A DNA stretch of 64,000 nucleotides from Burkholderiales bacterium. Its GTDB lineage: Bacteria; Pseudomonadota; Gammaproteobacteria; Burkholderiales; UBA11063. The notes beneath the pieces are model-generated. The model was not told the origin of the DNA. It saw nothing but the letters and a program-made list of their open reading frames with translations, and ran no database searches. Both the position numbers and the translations under genes were made by a program. Positions 35,565 to 45,169 of this stretch are shown here, piece after piece. The stretch is taken from positions 30,061 to 94,060 of the forward strand of contig JAQUVM010000001.1 of the NCBI GenBank assembly GCA_028693355.1. The letters are read 5' to 3'. Position 1 is the stretch's first letter, and the number at the start of each line of letters is the position of its first letter.

Positions 35565-36347
35565 ATGAATAATCTAAAGATGCCAGCACTATTCATTGGG
35601 CATGGTTCACCAATGAATGCTATAGAAAATAATGAGATTACACGGGAGTGGCAAAAATTAGGTGAATTATTACCTACACCCAGAGCTATTTTAGTAATCT
35701 CAGCACATTGGTATATCACCGATACAGCACTTACATATCAAGATAATAACCAAACGATTCATGATTTTTATGGGTTTCCTGAAGAGTTGGCAACATATAG
35801 TTATCCAAGTATTTCTTCTAAGAGTATAGCCGCAGAGATTAAAGATATTTTGGGTAGTGGTATAGACTTACTCAGTGATAAGTGGGGTTTAGATCATGGT
35901 GCTTGGAGTGTTTTAACTCATATATATTCTAAACCAACGATGCCAATTTTGCAATTAAGTATTAATATACAAAAAACTCCACAATGGCATTTTGAGCTTG
36001 GTCAAAAACTTGCAAAATTACGTGAGCAAGGTATTATGCTAATAGCTAGTGGAAATATCGTGCATAATTTGAGTTTACTCTCTTGGCATAAACCTAATTT
36101 AGGTAATGATTGGGCAATTGAATTTGATAATAAAGTTATTGAACTAATTCAAGCGCGGAATTTTGAACCCTTGATTAATTATCAGCAATTAACGGCATCT
36201 GCATTAATGGCAGTACCAACCCCTGAGCATTACTTACCACTTCTCTATATTTTGGGTGCATCTAGTATCAGTGATAAGCTAACTATTTTTAATCAAAAAT
36301 ATAATTATGGTAGCTTATCAATGACATCTATTATTAGTAATGAATGA
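35565..36347 (+). CDS. ygiD: 4,5-DOPA-extradiol-dioxygenase family protein YgiD
   Basis: 260 residues of the LigB-like extradiol dioxygenase superfamily. PALFIGHGSPMNAIENNE at the N-terminus contains the metal His; ISAHWYITDTALTYQ near residue 50, KWGLDHGAWSVLTHIY near 110, and VPTPEHYLPLLYILG near 225 match YgiD. In E. coli this protein cleaves L-DOPA in vitro; the natural substrate is unclear. It starts a plus-strand run with an acetyltransferase (18 bases later) and a VanX-like dipeptidase. Confidence 0.9.
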   Translation: MNNLKMPALFIGHGSPMNAIENNEITREWQKLGELLPTPRAILVISAHWYITDTALTYQDNNQTIHDFYGFPEELATYSYPSISSKSIAAEIKDILGSGIDLLSDKWGLDHGAWSVLTHIYSKPTMPILQLSINIQKTPQWHFELGQKLAKLREQGIMLIASGNIVHNLSLLSWHKPNLGNDWAIEFDNKVIELIQARNFEPLINYQQLTASALMAVPTPEHYLPLLYILGASSISDKLTIFNQKYNYGSLSMTSIISNE

Positions 36348-36365
36348 TTTTTAGAAAGATTTTAT

Positions 36366-37010
36366 ATGATTGATAGTCGTCAAAAATATCCTATTCCAAA
36401 TATAAGTCGGTTAGGGTTTTTAAAGAATTTTATTAGCAATACAAATATCATCGTTGGTGATTATACTTATTATGATGATCCGGATGGTATGGATGATTTT
36501 GCTGATAAAAATGTTTTATATCATTTTGATTTTGTGGGTGATAAGTTGATCATTGGTAAATTTTGCCAGATTGCAACAGGAGTAAAATTTATTATGAATG
36601 GGGCTAATCATGGCCAACAAGGGTTTACTACTTTTCCATTTAAGGTTTTTGGGCATGAATTTGCCAATTTACCTATATTGAGTGATAATAAAGGTGATAC
36701 GATAATTGGAAATGATGTTTGGATTGGTAATGATGTAACTTTTATGCCTGGTGTAAAAGTTGGGGATGGCGCGATTATTGCATCTAAAAGCGTGGTGACT
36801 AAAGATGTTGCACCATATAGTATTGTCGGTGGTAATCCAGCTATACCAATTCGCCAGAGATTTGATGATGAAACTATAAATAAATTATTAAAAATTGAGT
36901 GGTGGAATTGGTCTATTGATAAAATTGCGCAAAATGGCAAGTATTTATTGGATTTTACACCAGAAAATCTAGAGAAATTAATTCAAGAGAGCAGTCTAAA
37001 TAATAGCTAG
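36366..37010 (+). CDS. CatB/Vat-type O-acetyltransferase
   Basis: 214 residues of the xenobiotic acetyltransferase group (left-handed beta-helix). [31 protein letters not shown] with the catalytic His in [29 protein letters not shown] and [10 protein letters not shown] are the classic order in Vat (streptogramin) and CatB (chloramphenicol) enzymes. Similar proteins also modify sugars or have unknown natural substrates, so resistance cannot be claimed. Lies in a short-spaced run between ygiD and a VanX-like gene. Confidence 0.88.
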   Translation: MIDSRQKYPIPNISRLGFLKNFISNTNIIVGDYTYYDDPDGMDDFADKNVLYHFDFVGDKLIIGKFCQIATGVKFIMNGANHGQQGFTTFPFKVFGHEFANLPILSDNKGDTIIGNDVWIGNDVTFMPGVKVGDGAIIASKSVVTKDVAPYSIVGGNPAIPIRQRFDDETINKLLKIEWWNWSIDKIAQNGKYLLDFTPENLEKLIQESSLNNS

Positions 37011-37020
37011 GGAGTAGCTT

Positions 37021-37797
37021 ATGAATCGTATTATTTATACATCAGTTTTTAGTACCTTTTTCATTTTGTCTAATTGTTACGCAGACACTATAAATGAAAG
37101 TGCTTCTGATAATATAAAACCAAGTAATTTTGTGAATGTTGCTAATGTGATCCCTGAGGCTCAATTCGATATGCGATATTATGGGTTACATAATTTTGTT
37201 GGCACAAAAATTGATGGCTATGAAAAACCTATTTGTTTGTTGACTAAAGACGCAGCAAGTAGCCTTCGTCAAGTTGAAGATAAACTATTACCTATGGGTT
37301 TAACCCTTAAATTATATGATTGTTATCGACCACAAAGAGCTGTCAATCACTTTGCTAGATGGGCTACTGATATAAATGACAATAAAATGAAAACGGAGTT
37401 TTACCCAACGGTTGATAAACGAAATTTATTTAAAGAAGACTATATCGCTTATAAATCAGGTCATAGCCGTGGTAGCACTATGGATTTAACAATAGTACCA
37501 TTAAATAGCAAGATTCCCGTTATAAATGCAAGTAAAAAATATGCAGCATGTACATCATCGATAGAGAAACGTTCTCCTGATAACAGTCTTGATTTTGGAA
37601 CCGGTTTTGATTGTTTTAGTCCTATTGCACACCCAAGTTATCAGAATCTATCACCACAAATGAAAGCTAATCGATTATTACTAAATACCTTAATGCAAGA
37701 TGCTGGATTTAAAGCTATTGATAGTGAATGGTGGCATTTTACCTTGAAAAATGAGCCATATCCTGATACCTATTTTGATTTTTTGGTTAATGATTAA
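37021..37797 (+). CDS. D-alanyl-D-alanine dipeptidase (VanX/DdpX family), exported
   Basis: 258 residues with a Sec signal (FSTFFILSNCYADT). The zinc site is H148 and D155 in SGHSRGSTMDLT and H239 in EWWHF, with Glu236 as catalytic base; DMRYYGLHNFVG and KLYDCYRPQRAV are the standard N-terminal motifs. An exported VanX-like enzyme would recycle or digest D-Ala-D-Ala in the periplasm, not confer vancomycin resistance by itself in a Gram-negative. Begins 11 bases after the acetyltransferase gene, probably same transcript. Confidence 0.9.
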   Translation: MNRIIYTSVFSTFFILSNCYADTINESASDNIKPSNFVNVANVIPEAQFDMRYYGLHNFVGTKIDGYEKPICLLTKDAASSLRQVEDKLLPMGLTLKLYDCYRPQRAVNHFARWATDINDNKMKTEFYPTVDKRNLFKEDYIAYKSGHSRGSTMDLTIVPLNSKIPVINASKKYAACTSSIEKRSPDNSLDFGTGFDCFSPIAHPSYQNLSPQMKANRLLLNTLMQDAGFKAIDSEWWHFTLKNEPYPDTYFDFLVND

Positions 37798-37890
37798 TAA
37801 GTCTAGGTTACAATTAGTTATAGTTAACAAACCTATTAAACAGCAAGATATATCAATATCTATTTAAATATTATTTATTAAAGAATAGCC

Positions 37891-39843
37891 ATGAAAAATA
37901 ATTTACTTTCTCTTTTTATTATGAGTGCCTTTTGCTTAGTTTCTTGCAGTAATAATGGTTCAGCAGCCACACAAATCCAAGGAATTGTTCAATCAGGTGT
38001 GTCTACAGAGAGTAAGCAAGTCCTATCACGGCTAACAGTTAATTTATATGCAATAGGAGAGTCATCAGCACAACTAATAAGCCAAACATCGAGTAATAAT
38101 AGTGGACAGTTTATTTTTAACCTACCAAGTTCGGCTATAGAGAGTATGTTATATATAACAGCGTCTAATGGAGAATCTATCGAGTTAGCGTCTATAATTG
38201 GCAACTATTCATCTTCTAAGGTCGTAGTTAATGAATTAACTACGGTTGCTGCAGCATATTCCATGGCACAATTTTGGCATGGTGATAGTATTTATGGTTC
38301 TCATAAAGCAATTACAGTTGCTAATGGAATGAATTTAAATCTAGTTTCCCCATATGATGGATCTATAAGCACTGTTATCTCGTCGCCACCTAATGCAAAT
38401 CAAACAAATGCTTTACGCTTAATTAATAGTCTAGCTAATGCTGTAGCTAACTGTGTAAGGAATAAATCTACTTGTGATACGTTATTTCAAGCTTCACGTA
38501 CAATTAGCGGTGCATTACCAAATAATACTTTAATGGCATTACAAAATCTGGTTTTAAATCCATCTCAAGGTATCAATGAGATATTTAATTATAGTCACCG
38601 TCAATCAATTTATAGTCCATATTTATACTCGGCACCAGATGCTTGGACTCTAGCATTAAAATTTAATCAAACAGGCAGCTCATCTTGCCCATTTGGTGGA
38701 CCAGGAAATATTACATTTGATGATAATGGAAATGCTTGGATTACTAATAATGTTGTTCAGGGTTCTACCGTCTCATCAAATTGTATTATTGTTTTAAAAC
38801 CAAATGGAATGCCTGCAGATGGTACTAATGGTTCGCCAGCTTCACCTCTATTTGGCGGTGGTATCTTTGGACAAGGTTTTGGAATTACTACTGATTTACA
38901 AGGGCGAGTTTGGTCGGGGAATTTTGGTTGGGGTACTTTATTGCCAACTGGAAGTGTTTCTCTTTTTTCTTCAAACGGAGAAGCTATTTCTGGGGAGAGT
39001 GGATACTCACAGTATATTTATCGAGCACAGGCATTAAGAGCAGATAACAAAGATAATATGTGGATTGCCAGTAATGGAAATCAGCGATTGGTAATTTTCC
39101 CTTCTGGAAATCCTGATCAGGCAATATATGCTACTACTGCTGAATCATACCCTTTTGATATCGAAATTACTCAGGAGGACGATGCTTGGGTTTCATTTAG
39201 CTCGCTTACAGACCCTTCGGTTTTAACTGAGTCATCTGGAGTAGTGAGTAAATATAAATTAGTAAATAAGCAAATACAGCAAATAGCTACAGCTAAGGTT
39301 GGTGGTTATCCATTGGGTATGACACTTGATTCAAGTAACTATTTATGGGTTTCTTCACTCCTAGAGTCTGCCGTTTACCGAGTAAGTCCTGATGGACAGA
39401 ATGTCGAATCTTTTTCTGGCGGAGGCACTATTGGTACTTGGAATGTCACACTTGATGGGGACGAAAATGTTTATGCTGTAAATTTTATGTCTAACCAAAC
39501 TGGGCTTTTTGGTATAGCTAAATTGTGTGGACCTAAAGTTCGTAACTGTCCTCCTGGAGCAACGTTAGGTACTCCAATTTCACCCAATACAGGGTATACG
39601 TTACCAACTGGTGGTGATCAGGTATTATTAGCTGATGGAACTCCATTAAATGGACCTGATGCTCCTGCTGATTATAAGCCACTAATGCGCATGGTTGCTG
39701 CAAAAATAGATATAGCTGGAAATCTTTGGGTAACGAATAACTGGAAACCAAGTTTTATAGTAGACTTAGATAAGGAAAATCCTAATCCTGGTGGTGATGG
39801 AGTAGTAATATTTGTTGGCTTAGCTACGCCTAATCATCAGTGA
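37891..39843 (+). CDS. Secreted lipoprotein with NHL/Vgb-like beta-propeller
   Basis: 650 residues. The leader ends CLVSC, then SNNGS. Residues about 25-115 look like a carboxypeptidase-regulatory-type beta domain (IQGIVQSGVS...LPSSAIESMLYITASNG), followed by a helical part with two cysteines (CVRNKSTC). From about 265 on there are repeated blades of the type GNITFDDNGNAWITNN, GITTDLQGRVWSGNF, ALRADNKDNMWIASN and GMTLDSSNYLWVSS, as in Vgb/NHL propellers. Ligand or activity unknown; cell-surface placement is inferred. Several lipoproteins in this window share such SNNGS/GGS-rich tethers. Confidence 0.75.
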   Translation: MKNNLLSLFIMSAFCLVSCSNNGSAATQIQGIVQSGVSTESKQVLSRLTVNLYAIGESSAQLISQTSSNNSGQFIFNLPSSAIESMLYITASNGESIELASIIGNYSSSKVVVNELTTVAAAYSMAQFWHGDSIYGSHKAITVANGMNLNLVSPYDGSISTVISSPPNANQTNALRLINSLANAVANCVRNKSTCDTLFQASRTISGALPNNTLMALQNLVLNPSQGINEIFNYSHRQSIYSPYLYSAPDAWTLALKFNQTGSSSCPFGGPGNITFDDNGNAWITNNVVQGSTVSSNCIIVLKPNGMPADGTNGSPASPLFGGGIFGQGFGITTDLQGRVWSGNFGWGTLLPTGSVSLFSSNGEAISGESGYSQYIYRAQALRADNKDNMWIASNGNQRLVIFPSGNPDQAIYATTAESYPFDIEITQEDDAWVSFSSLTDPSVLTESSGVVSKYKLVNKQIQQIATAKVGGYPLGMTLDSSNYLWVSSLLESAVYRVSPDGQNVESFSGGGTIGTWNVTLDGDENVYAVNFMSNQTGLFGIAKLCGPKVRNCPPGATLGTPISPNTGYTLPTGGDQVLLADGTPLNGPDAPADYKPLMRMVAAKIDIAGNLWVTNNWKPSFIVDLDKENPNPGGDGVVIFVGLATPNHQ

Positions 39844-40012
39844 TTTTATAGCAAACATTGCAGTTATTAGAGTTTTATTCCATATGTACGAAAAATGTTA
39901 AATAGACTTATTTATACTGAGAAGATAAAGGAATAGTTTTTTTAGGAATTAATTTAGTTTTAGATAAACTATGTTATATTATGGATATATCTTGTAATTT
40001 TGGAGAGAAATT

Positions 40013-40588
40013 ATGGCTAATTTTATTAATCTAGCTAATGCAACGGTTGAAGAACTAGCGATTATAGCAGAAGAACAAGCAAAAGCCGCGCACTTAGTAG
40101 CAGACCGTTTAGTTAATCATTTAGATTTATTAAAAGGTGATTTTGCGGGGTTTCCAATTGATCGTTATACTCATTGTTTACAAGCCGCTAGTCGTGCTTA
40201 TAATGATAAACGAGATGCTGAGTATGTAGTTTGTGCTTTATTTCATGATATGGGTGATATGCTTGCTCCGTATAATCATGGAGAATTTATTGCTGAAGTA
40301 CTTCGTCCATATATTAGCGAGCAAAATCATTGGATTTTGGCTCATCATGGGGAGTTTCAAGGTTATTATTTTTGGGGTAAAATTGGTTTAAACAAAGATA
40401 AACGTAATGAATATGACGGAAACCCATATTTTGAGGCTACAGTTGAATTTTGTGAGAAATATGATTGTCCTTCATTTGATCCAAAGTATCCTACATTGTC
40501 AATTGATGTATTTATTCCATTAATAAAAGAGGTTGTGGGAAATTTAAAAGTGCCTAATGCATATGCTGATATCTTTAATAAAGGGTAG
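40013..40588 (+). CDS. HD-domain protein, COG4341 type (PhnZ-related)
   Basis: 191 residues with the metal ligands in FPIDRYTHCLQAA (His), ALFHDMGDMLAPYNHGEF (HD and His) and WILAHHGEFQGYYF (His-His), ending with the FCEKYDCPSFDPKYP signature. This arrangement is that of COG4341, which contains the mixed-valence di-iron oxygenase PhnZ. No phosphonate genes are nearby, so the substrate is open: a hydrolase or oxygenase are both possible. GGAGAG precedes the ATG. Monocistronic. Confidence 0.82.
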   Translation: MANFINLANATVEELAIIAEEQAKAAHLVADRLVNHLDLLKGDFAGFPIDRYTHCLQAASRAYNDKRDAEYVVCALFHDMGDMLAPYNHGEFIAEVLRPYISEQNHWILAHHGEFQGYYFWGKIGLNKDKRNEYDGNPYFEATVEFCEKYDCPSFDPKYPTLSIDVFIPLIKEVVGNLKVPNAYADIFNKG

Positions 40589-40779
40589 CAATTTTAAATT
40601 GTATATAAGCAGTATTTTTAGAGCATTTCTCAATTTATTATAATTAATAAATGTAAGTGATGCAAATTAATTTTGTTATTTATAGTGTATGAAAATGATT
40701 ACTATCAACAAAATTGTCGATTGAGGTATTATTGTAGAGATATTATAATCATATATGTAAAATTACTTATGGAGAATAT

Positions 40780-42243
40780 GTGATTATGATAAAAAGTAGT
40801 AAATCATTGAGAGTTTCTTTTGCTGCCTCATTATTGGGACTTACTTGTGCAAATTACGCAAGTGCAAACAATTCATCAACAAATATTTATGGAAACTTGA
40901 ATAGTTATAATTTAGCAAAAAATTATACTTTACCAGAAATCACGAATGCAGAATATGCTGCAATATGTTCTGGTATTGATAAAGCCTCAATTCAGTGCCA
41001 AAATAATTTAGCTAATTTACAAAAATCAGCAGGGTTTGATATCCGTACTATTGAAAGTAATAGTGCGGGAGTGAAAAGTGTATTAGCTTATAATATAACT
41101 TATAACACTCCAAACTATATTCCTGATGGCAGTTTGAAATATCAATCAAGAGATGTTTCAGGAACTGTCTTTATACCAAATGGTATTTCCGCAGATAAAA
41201 TCAAAGGTGTAATTTTATATTACCATCCAACTATGTATAATTATAATGATTATAGCCCTTCTGCAAATATTGTTACGGGTGCGTCATATCCAGCAATGTA
41301 TGCTTCTCAAGGTTTTATTGTAGTTTTAGCTGATTTACCAGGTTTTGGTATAGATAATACCGAAATGCATCCATATATTTTTCCTAAAATAAATGTGACA
41401 GCTGGAGTTAATATGTTAAAAGCAACTAATACATTACTAGAGCAAATTGGCATGAAAAGGACAAGTAAATACCCTCTAATTTTGAACGGTTTTTCAGAAG
41501 GTGGAATGCTAGCCCAGATGGCTTCATCTATGATTCAAACTAATCAAGTTTCACTTGACGATACCAATACAAAATTATCATTAACAGTACCAATGGCTGG
41601 GGCATTTGATCTAACAAAAACCCAGATTGCTATGGCATATAGTAATATCACAGCACCTAAAAATAATGATTTTCGTGTTCAAAGTCAATCTACTACTGCA
41701 TTAGCTAAAGTTGGATTAATTGCATATACAGTTAATTCATATAATTATTATACTAATACCAAATGTAATAGTATTTTGATTGATAAGATGTGTAATTTTT
41801 CTATACCTGGAATATCAGCAAAAAATATTTCTGAAATATTTGAATCTGTTGATATAGCTGATACGATGACTATTCAGGCAAAATTATATGAAAATGCTTT
41901 AAATGTTAGTGATTATGGATTAGATAATAATTCAATCAGTAATATAATGCAAAAAAACTTACCATCAGATTATAGAGTCGCAATTGATGAAATTACTTTA
42001 TTTGATTGGAAGACCAAAACACCTATTGAATATATTCATTTAAAAAATGACTCATTAGTAACTCCGCTAAATTCAATTTTAGCTGCAAAAAAGGTACGTG
42101 CAAAATCAGCAAAAGGCTTGGTGAATAGAACTGAAATTAATAATGATAATTATGTAGAAGGCATTGATAAAGCTGGAATTGATCATAATAATCCAATTAT
42201 GTATGCGTTTGCCTTGGGTATATTTAATAAATATTTTAAATAA
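40780..42243 (+). CDS. Secreted alpha/beta-hydrolase, secretory lipase-like
   Basis: 487 residues with a signal peptide (SLRVSFAASLLGLTCANYASA). The nucleophile elbow is GFSEGG with Ser239; the pattern VSGTVFIPN, ILYYHPTM, DLPGFG and late IDHNNP (probable catalytic His) fits secretory-lipase (LIP) and related esterase families. It likely cleaves esters outside the cytoplasm. The GTG at 40780 lies five bases after GGAG; an in-frame ATG at 40786 is an equally possible start. A long hairpin follows the stop. Confidence 0.8.
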   Translation: MIMIKSSKSLRVSFAASLLGLTCANYASANNSSTNIYGNLNSYNLAKNYTLPEITNAEYAAICSGIDKASIQCQNNLANLQKSAGFDIRTIESNSAGVKSVLAYNITYNTPNYIPDGSLKYQSRDVSGTVFIPNGISADKIKGVILYYHPTMYNYNDYSPSANIVTGASYPAMYASQGFIVVLADLPGFGIDNTEMHPYIFPKINVTAGVNMLKATNTLLEQIGMKRTSKYPLILNGFSEGGMLAQMASSMIQTNQVSLDDTNTKLSLTVPMAGAFDLTKTQIAMAYSNITAPKNNDFRVQSQSTTALAKVGLIAYTVNSYNYYTNTKCNSILIDKMCNFSIPGISAKNISEIFESVDIADTMTIQAKLYENALNVSDYGLDNNSISNIMQKNLPSDYRVAIDEITLFDWKTKTPIEYIHLKNDSLVTPLNSILAAKKVRAKSAKGLVNRTEINNDNYVEGIDKAGIDHNNPIMYAFALGIFNKYFK

Positions 42244-42263
42244 ATTTTCAGTAGTTTATCGGT

Positions 42264-42314
42264 GGATCTAGAACAAACATGGTGGTACTTAAACGAGCCA
42301 TACGTTCTAGATCC
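42264..42314. other. Long two-level hairpin between converging genes
   Basis: GGATCTAGAAC (42264-42274) pairs with GTTCTAGATCC (42304-42314); inside, CATGG pairs with CCATA around a 15-base loop. Neither side has a T-run, so it is not a classic terminator; it could be a structured RNA end, a protein-binding palindrome or a recombination site. Confidence 0.55.
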
Positions 42315-42335
42315 GAAAAATATTAAATATACTTA

Positions 42336-43352
42336 TTAATATTGAAATGCTATGCCAGTTGTAGTTGGTATATTATTTAATACTATTCTTTTACATGAGT
42401 CAGTATTTATATTATTATTTTCAACTAAGCATTGAGTATATCCTGCTCCTCCTACTGAGAAATTAACAAAATATGCATAATTCCCAGCAAATGCAATATT
42501 GTGTGGATCATTTGTTAGCGGTAGTGATGTTGTTATACAAGAATTATTATCGATGCCACTTGAGTTTAAGTTACATCTTGTATAACTACCATAATCTGTA
42601 GAATCTGGATCATCGTTGTTTTTATGGGTTAGATTACTGATAAATAAATAATTATTGTAAATAGCTAACCCACTTGCATCATATACGCTCGTTCCATTTG
42701 GTTGAGCATCAAAACATGAGTCAGCATTTATGCCTAATGAATTGACATTACACTGAGTAACACCGTTATTTTCAAAAGAGTTTGTGAAGAATGCTAAATT
42801 CTGATATGTAATTACACCCATTGGATTTACTAATCCGCTTTCGCCATCGTTGCCTATGGTTAAACAAGTCTCTGATTCAATGCCATTCTTATTAACTTTA
42901 CATTGTGTATACGCACCATATCCAATACCATATGGATCAGCATAGTCTGTCATATATGCATATCCATTACTAATAGTAATTGAGCTAGGGTTTAATAATG
43001 CTCCAGGATCATTTGGAGAAACCCCAAAACATGAGTCAGATTCAATACCGCTTGAATTTATGTTACATTGAGTATAACTGTTACCATCGTTATTTAATAT
43101 ATATGCAATATTATTGCTTATAGCTATTGCAACAGGCCAATTTAGGTCTGCATTTTGTGGTGTAACTAATGTACATGTACTAGATTCAATACCATTTGAA
43201 TTTACATTGCATTGTAAATAGCCATTGTTGTCTGGCGCTATAATGTAAGCATATTTTGGCATGGTGGGTGTATTATTTGTATTACTGCCACCGTTACAAC
43301 TAGAAGCTAAAAATGGTATTGCTGCACATAATGTGATTAGAATTTTTCTCAT
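42336..43352 (-). CDS. Lipoprotein with six paired-cysteine repeats (propeller-like)
   Basis: I start it at ATG 43352 (MRKILITLCAAIPFLASSC, lipobox ASSC), since the 21 extra residues in the track precede the signal peptide. The body contains six units of about 50 residues, each with a CNVNSSGIESDSC-like motif (for example QCNINSSGIESDSC, QCKVNKNGIESETC, RCNLNSSGIDNNSC) separated by segments such as NPSSITISNGYAYM that recall propeller blades. Each blade would hold one Cys pair. I know no named family. The first 19 residues are almost identical to those of the next lipoprotein gene. Confidence 0.7.
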   Translation of the reverse strand: MRKILITLCAAIPFLASSCNGGSNTNNTPTMPKYAYIIAPDNNGYLQCNVNSNGIESSTCTLVTPQNADLNWPVAIAISNNIAYILNNDGNSYTQCNINSSGIESDSCFGVSPNDPGALLNPSSITISNGYAYMTDYADPYGIGYGAYTQCKVNKNGIESETCLTIGNDGESGLVNPMGVITYQNLAFFTNSFENNGVTQCNVNSLGINADSCFDAQPNGTSVYDASGLAIYNNYLFISNLTHKNNDDPDSTDYGSYTRCNLNSSGIDNNSCITTSLPLTNDPHNIAFAGNYAYFVNFSVGGAGYTQCLVENNNINTDSCKRIVLNNIPTTTGIAFQY

Positions 43353-43436
43353 ATGTTTAATATCTTTCAATAATATATTTTTATGTTGAATTAATAGCAT
43401 GCTGTAAGAAAACATTATGCTATTAGATTATGGTGT

Positions 43437-44564
43437 TTATTGAGGTTGAGTTTGGTTAATATTAGCTGCTAACCAATTAGCTATACCATTACTAAAATAT
43501 ATTTTATATGCAAGAGCATTATAACCATATGTTTTTATAATCATATATTTACCATTAGGAGATAATGATGCTTCATCTATAGTTTGCTGTAAACCTAGTT
43601 TCTCAATGATGGCATGTACGCTATATATTTGATTGGTTTGTGGTATAAAAACATATTCTCTTATATCGTTATCGCCCCTGCGATCTTCAACAATAGTAAC
43701 ACCTTCATCAGTAACTATAGTATTTTCTCTTATAAAAAATCCAACTGGTAAATTAATGTTAGCCATGTCCTGTGTTTGAGGATTTACTGAAAATAATTGA
43801 TTATTATCATCATCACCTATTGTATATTGACCATAGATATAATTGCTATTTGAAGATATTGCTACTAATCCACCAGATAGCTCACTTTTATCAAAATTAT
43901 TTATTTCTGAACATTGGTTTTCATGGCAAATAATTGGATAAAAATTTCCATCATCCATAGTAACGCCGACTGATGTTCCATTATTGCTTACACTATATAA
44001 TAATGATTGTTCATTATTAACAATGTTGTTATCTATAATAGTTTTTTCATTTGTTGAGACATTTAGAATTCCTGAAGCAAAATTCTCGCCATTGTTAAAT
44101 GTTATATATATTCCATTTGCTGATAACGAACTAAATGTACCACCAAGAGGGTGTCCAATATTATTCATAACATATCCACCGAATCTATTGCTATGAAAAT
44201 CTGTATATCCTGCAGTTACTATATTATCTGATATTGCAGAGCTGTAAAAGTTATCTATTCCTTCTATTGGATTTGGTAATGTTACAAAATTGGATTTCTG
44301 TTGCCCCCATATATATCCGTGATGTACACAATTATTACCAGATGGAACAAAACCTGTTACTATTCCATTGCTATTGATAGCTGTTGGGTTGCTAACAAGG
44401 TCATCACTATTATTAAAACATTCTTGTATATTGTCTGTATTCATTTGATCTAAGGTTAATGCAGATACAGTAGCGGTATTATTAGAGATGGTTGAATTAC
44501 CATTATTACAACCTGAAGTTAAAAATGGTATTGCTGCACATAATGTGATTAGAATTTTTCTCAT
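43437..44564 (-). CDS. Lipoprotein of unknown function, possibly phase-variable
   Basis: 375 residues, lipobox FLTSGC. The body has recurring phrases (SAISDNIVTAGYTD, SLSANGIYITF, SVSNNGTSVGVTMDDGN, AISSNSNYIYGQYTIG, SLSPNGKYMIIKTYG) spaced about 45-60 residues, like HAF-type or propeller repeats with a GxxVG/YAxG core. No enzyme motif is visible. The signal peptide DNA is nearly identical to that of the neighbouring lipoprotein gene downstream. A C5-A-C9 tract 29-43 bases before its start codon could alter transcription or translation through slippage. Confidence 0.7.
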   Translation of the reverse strand: MRKILITLCAAIPFLTSGCNNGNSTISNNTATVSALTLDQMNTDNIQECFNNSDDLVSNPTAINSNGIVTGFVPSGNNCVHHGYIWGQQKSNFVTLPNPIEGIDNFYSSAISDNIVTAGYTDFHSNRFGGYVMNNIGHPLGGTFSSLSANGIYITFNNGENFASGILNVSTNEKTIIDNNIVNNEQSLLYSVSNNGTSVGVTMDDGNFYPIICHENQCSEINNFDKSELSGGLVAISSNSNYIYGQYTIGDDDNNQLFSVNPQTQDMANINLPVGFFIRENTIVTDEGVTIVEDRRGDNDIREYVFIPQTNQIYSVHAIIEKLGLQQTIDEASLSPNGKYMIIKTYGYNALAYKIYFSNGIANWLAANINQTQPQ

Positions 44565-44592
44565 GAGATTACCTTTTAGAATAATTAAATTT

Positions 44593-44607
44593 CCCCCACC
44601 CCCCCCC
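44593..44607 (-). repeat. Homopolymer tract C5-A-C9 (G9-T-G5 on the coding strand)
   Basis: CCCCCACCCCCCCCC lies 29 bases upstream of the lipoprotein start at 44564. In DNA with about 31% G+C such a run is exceptional, and tracts of this length slip during replication. Its position between promoter and start codon is typical of phase-variable surface genes. Confidence 0.75.
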
Positions 44608-44611
44608 AGAA

Positions 44612-44641
44612 AAAAGATTGTAATTTTATTTATAATCTTTT
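44612..44641 (-). terminator. AT-rich hairpin upstream of the poly-G tract
   Basis: On the minus strand AAAAGATTATAA...TTACAATCTTTTTT forms a stem of about 8-10 pairs ending in a T-run, directly before the G9 tract. It could terminate or attenuate transcripts entering the lipoprotein gene from upstream, or belong to its promoter. Tentative. Confidence 0.35.
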
Positions 44642-44862
44642 ATGCGTAAAATAGTGTATTGCATGATTGTAATGTATTTAATTTGGTTTGAGATTATTTA
44701 TACACTTTTAAAAATATATTTAATATTTTGATGTATATTATGTGAGTAATTAATAAATACAATCAATATATTGCGTATAGTGTATATTTTTGCAACATCT
44801 ATCTTGTGTGTCTATTTTATGCTGTAATTATTTAATTAATTATAAATTAAATAATTAGTCAC

Positions 44863-45110
44863 TATTAAGTTAAAATGATGACCTTAATTAGATAATTGAA
44901 CGTTGCGATATATATGAATTAGAGTAAGTATTAACCAAACATATCATGCTTATGATTGATGCAGAAGTCATTTATTTATCTATAAGTTGACTTATCTAGG
45001 TTTAGTTGATGAGAAATAAAGTCATAATCCAGAGTATTTATTAATTATTTTGCGGATATTATAGCTATTGACTTGATACTTGGTATGTAAAAGTTGAATA
45101 TTATAGCAAT
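44863..45110 (+). pseudogene. Decayed copy of the metH promoter and 5' end
   Basis: 44866-44965 aligns with 57550-57672, the metH promoter and first 24 codons: ATTAAGTTAAAATGAT, CCTTAATTAGATAAT, TATTAACCAAAC and TATCATG are shared in order, with one gap of about 24 bases just after the start codon. Weaker similarity (AGTCATAATC, GATATTAT) continues to about 45110. No open frame remains. It fills most of the 44644-45169 gap and sits at the left border of the polysaccharide cluster, whose right border is the intact metH. Confidence 0.75.
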
Positions 45111-45169
45111 ATGTAATTATTTGGATCAAAATGTTATGGGTGTTTTTACTCTGGGATGGAGCATATTAA

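Noticed and set aside
36366-37797. Vat/CatB-like and VanX-like genes as an antibiotic-resistance island
   Set aside because: No vanH/vanA partners, no mobile-element borders and local base composition; both families have many non-resistance members.
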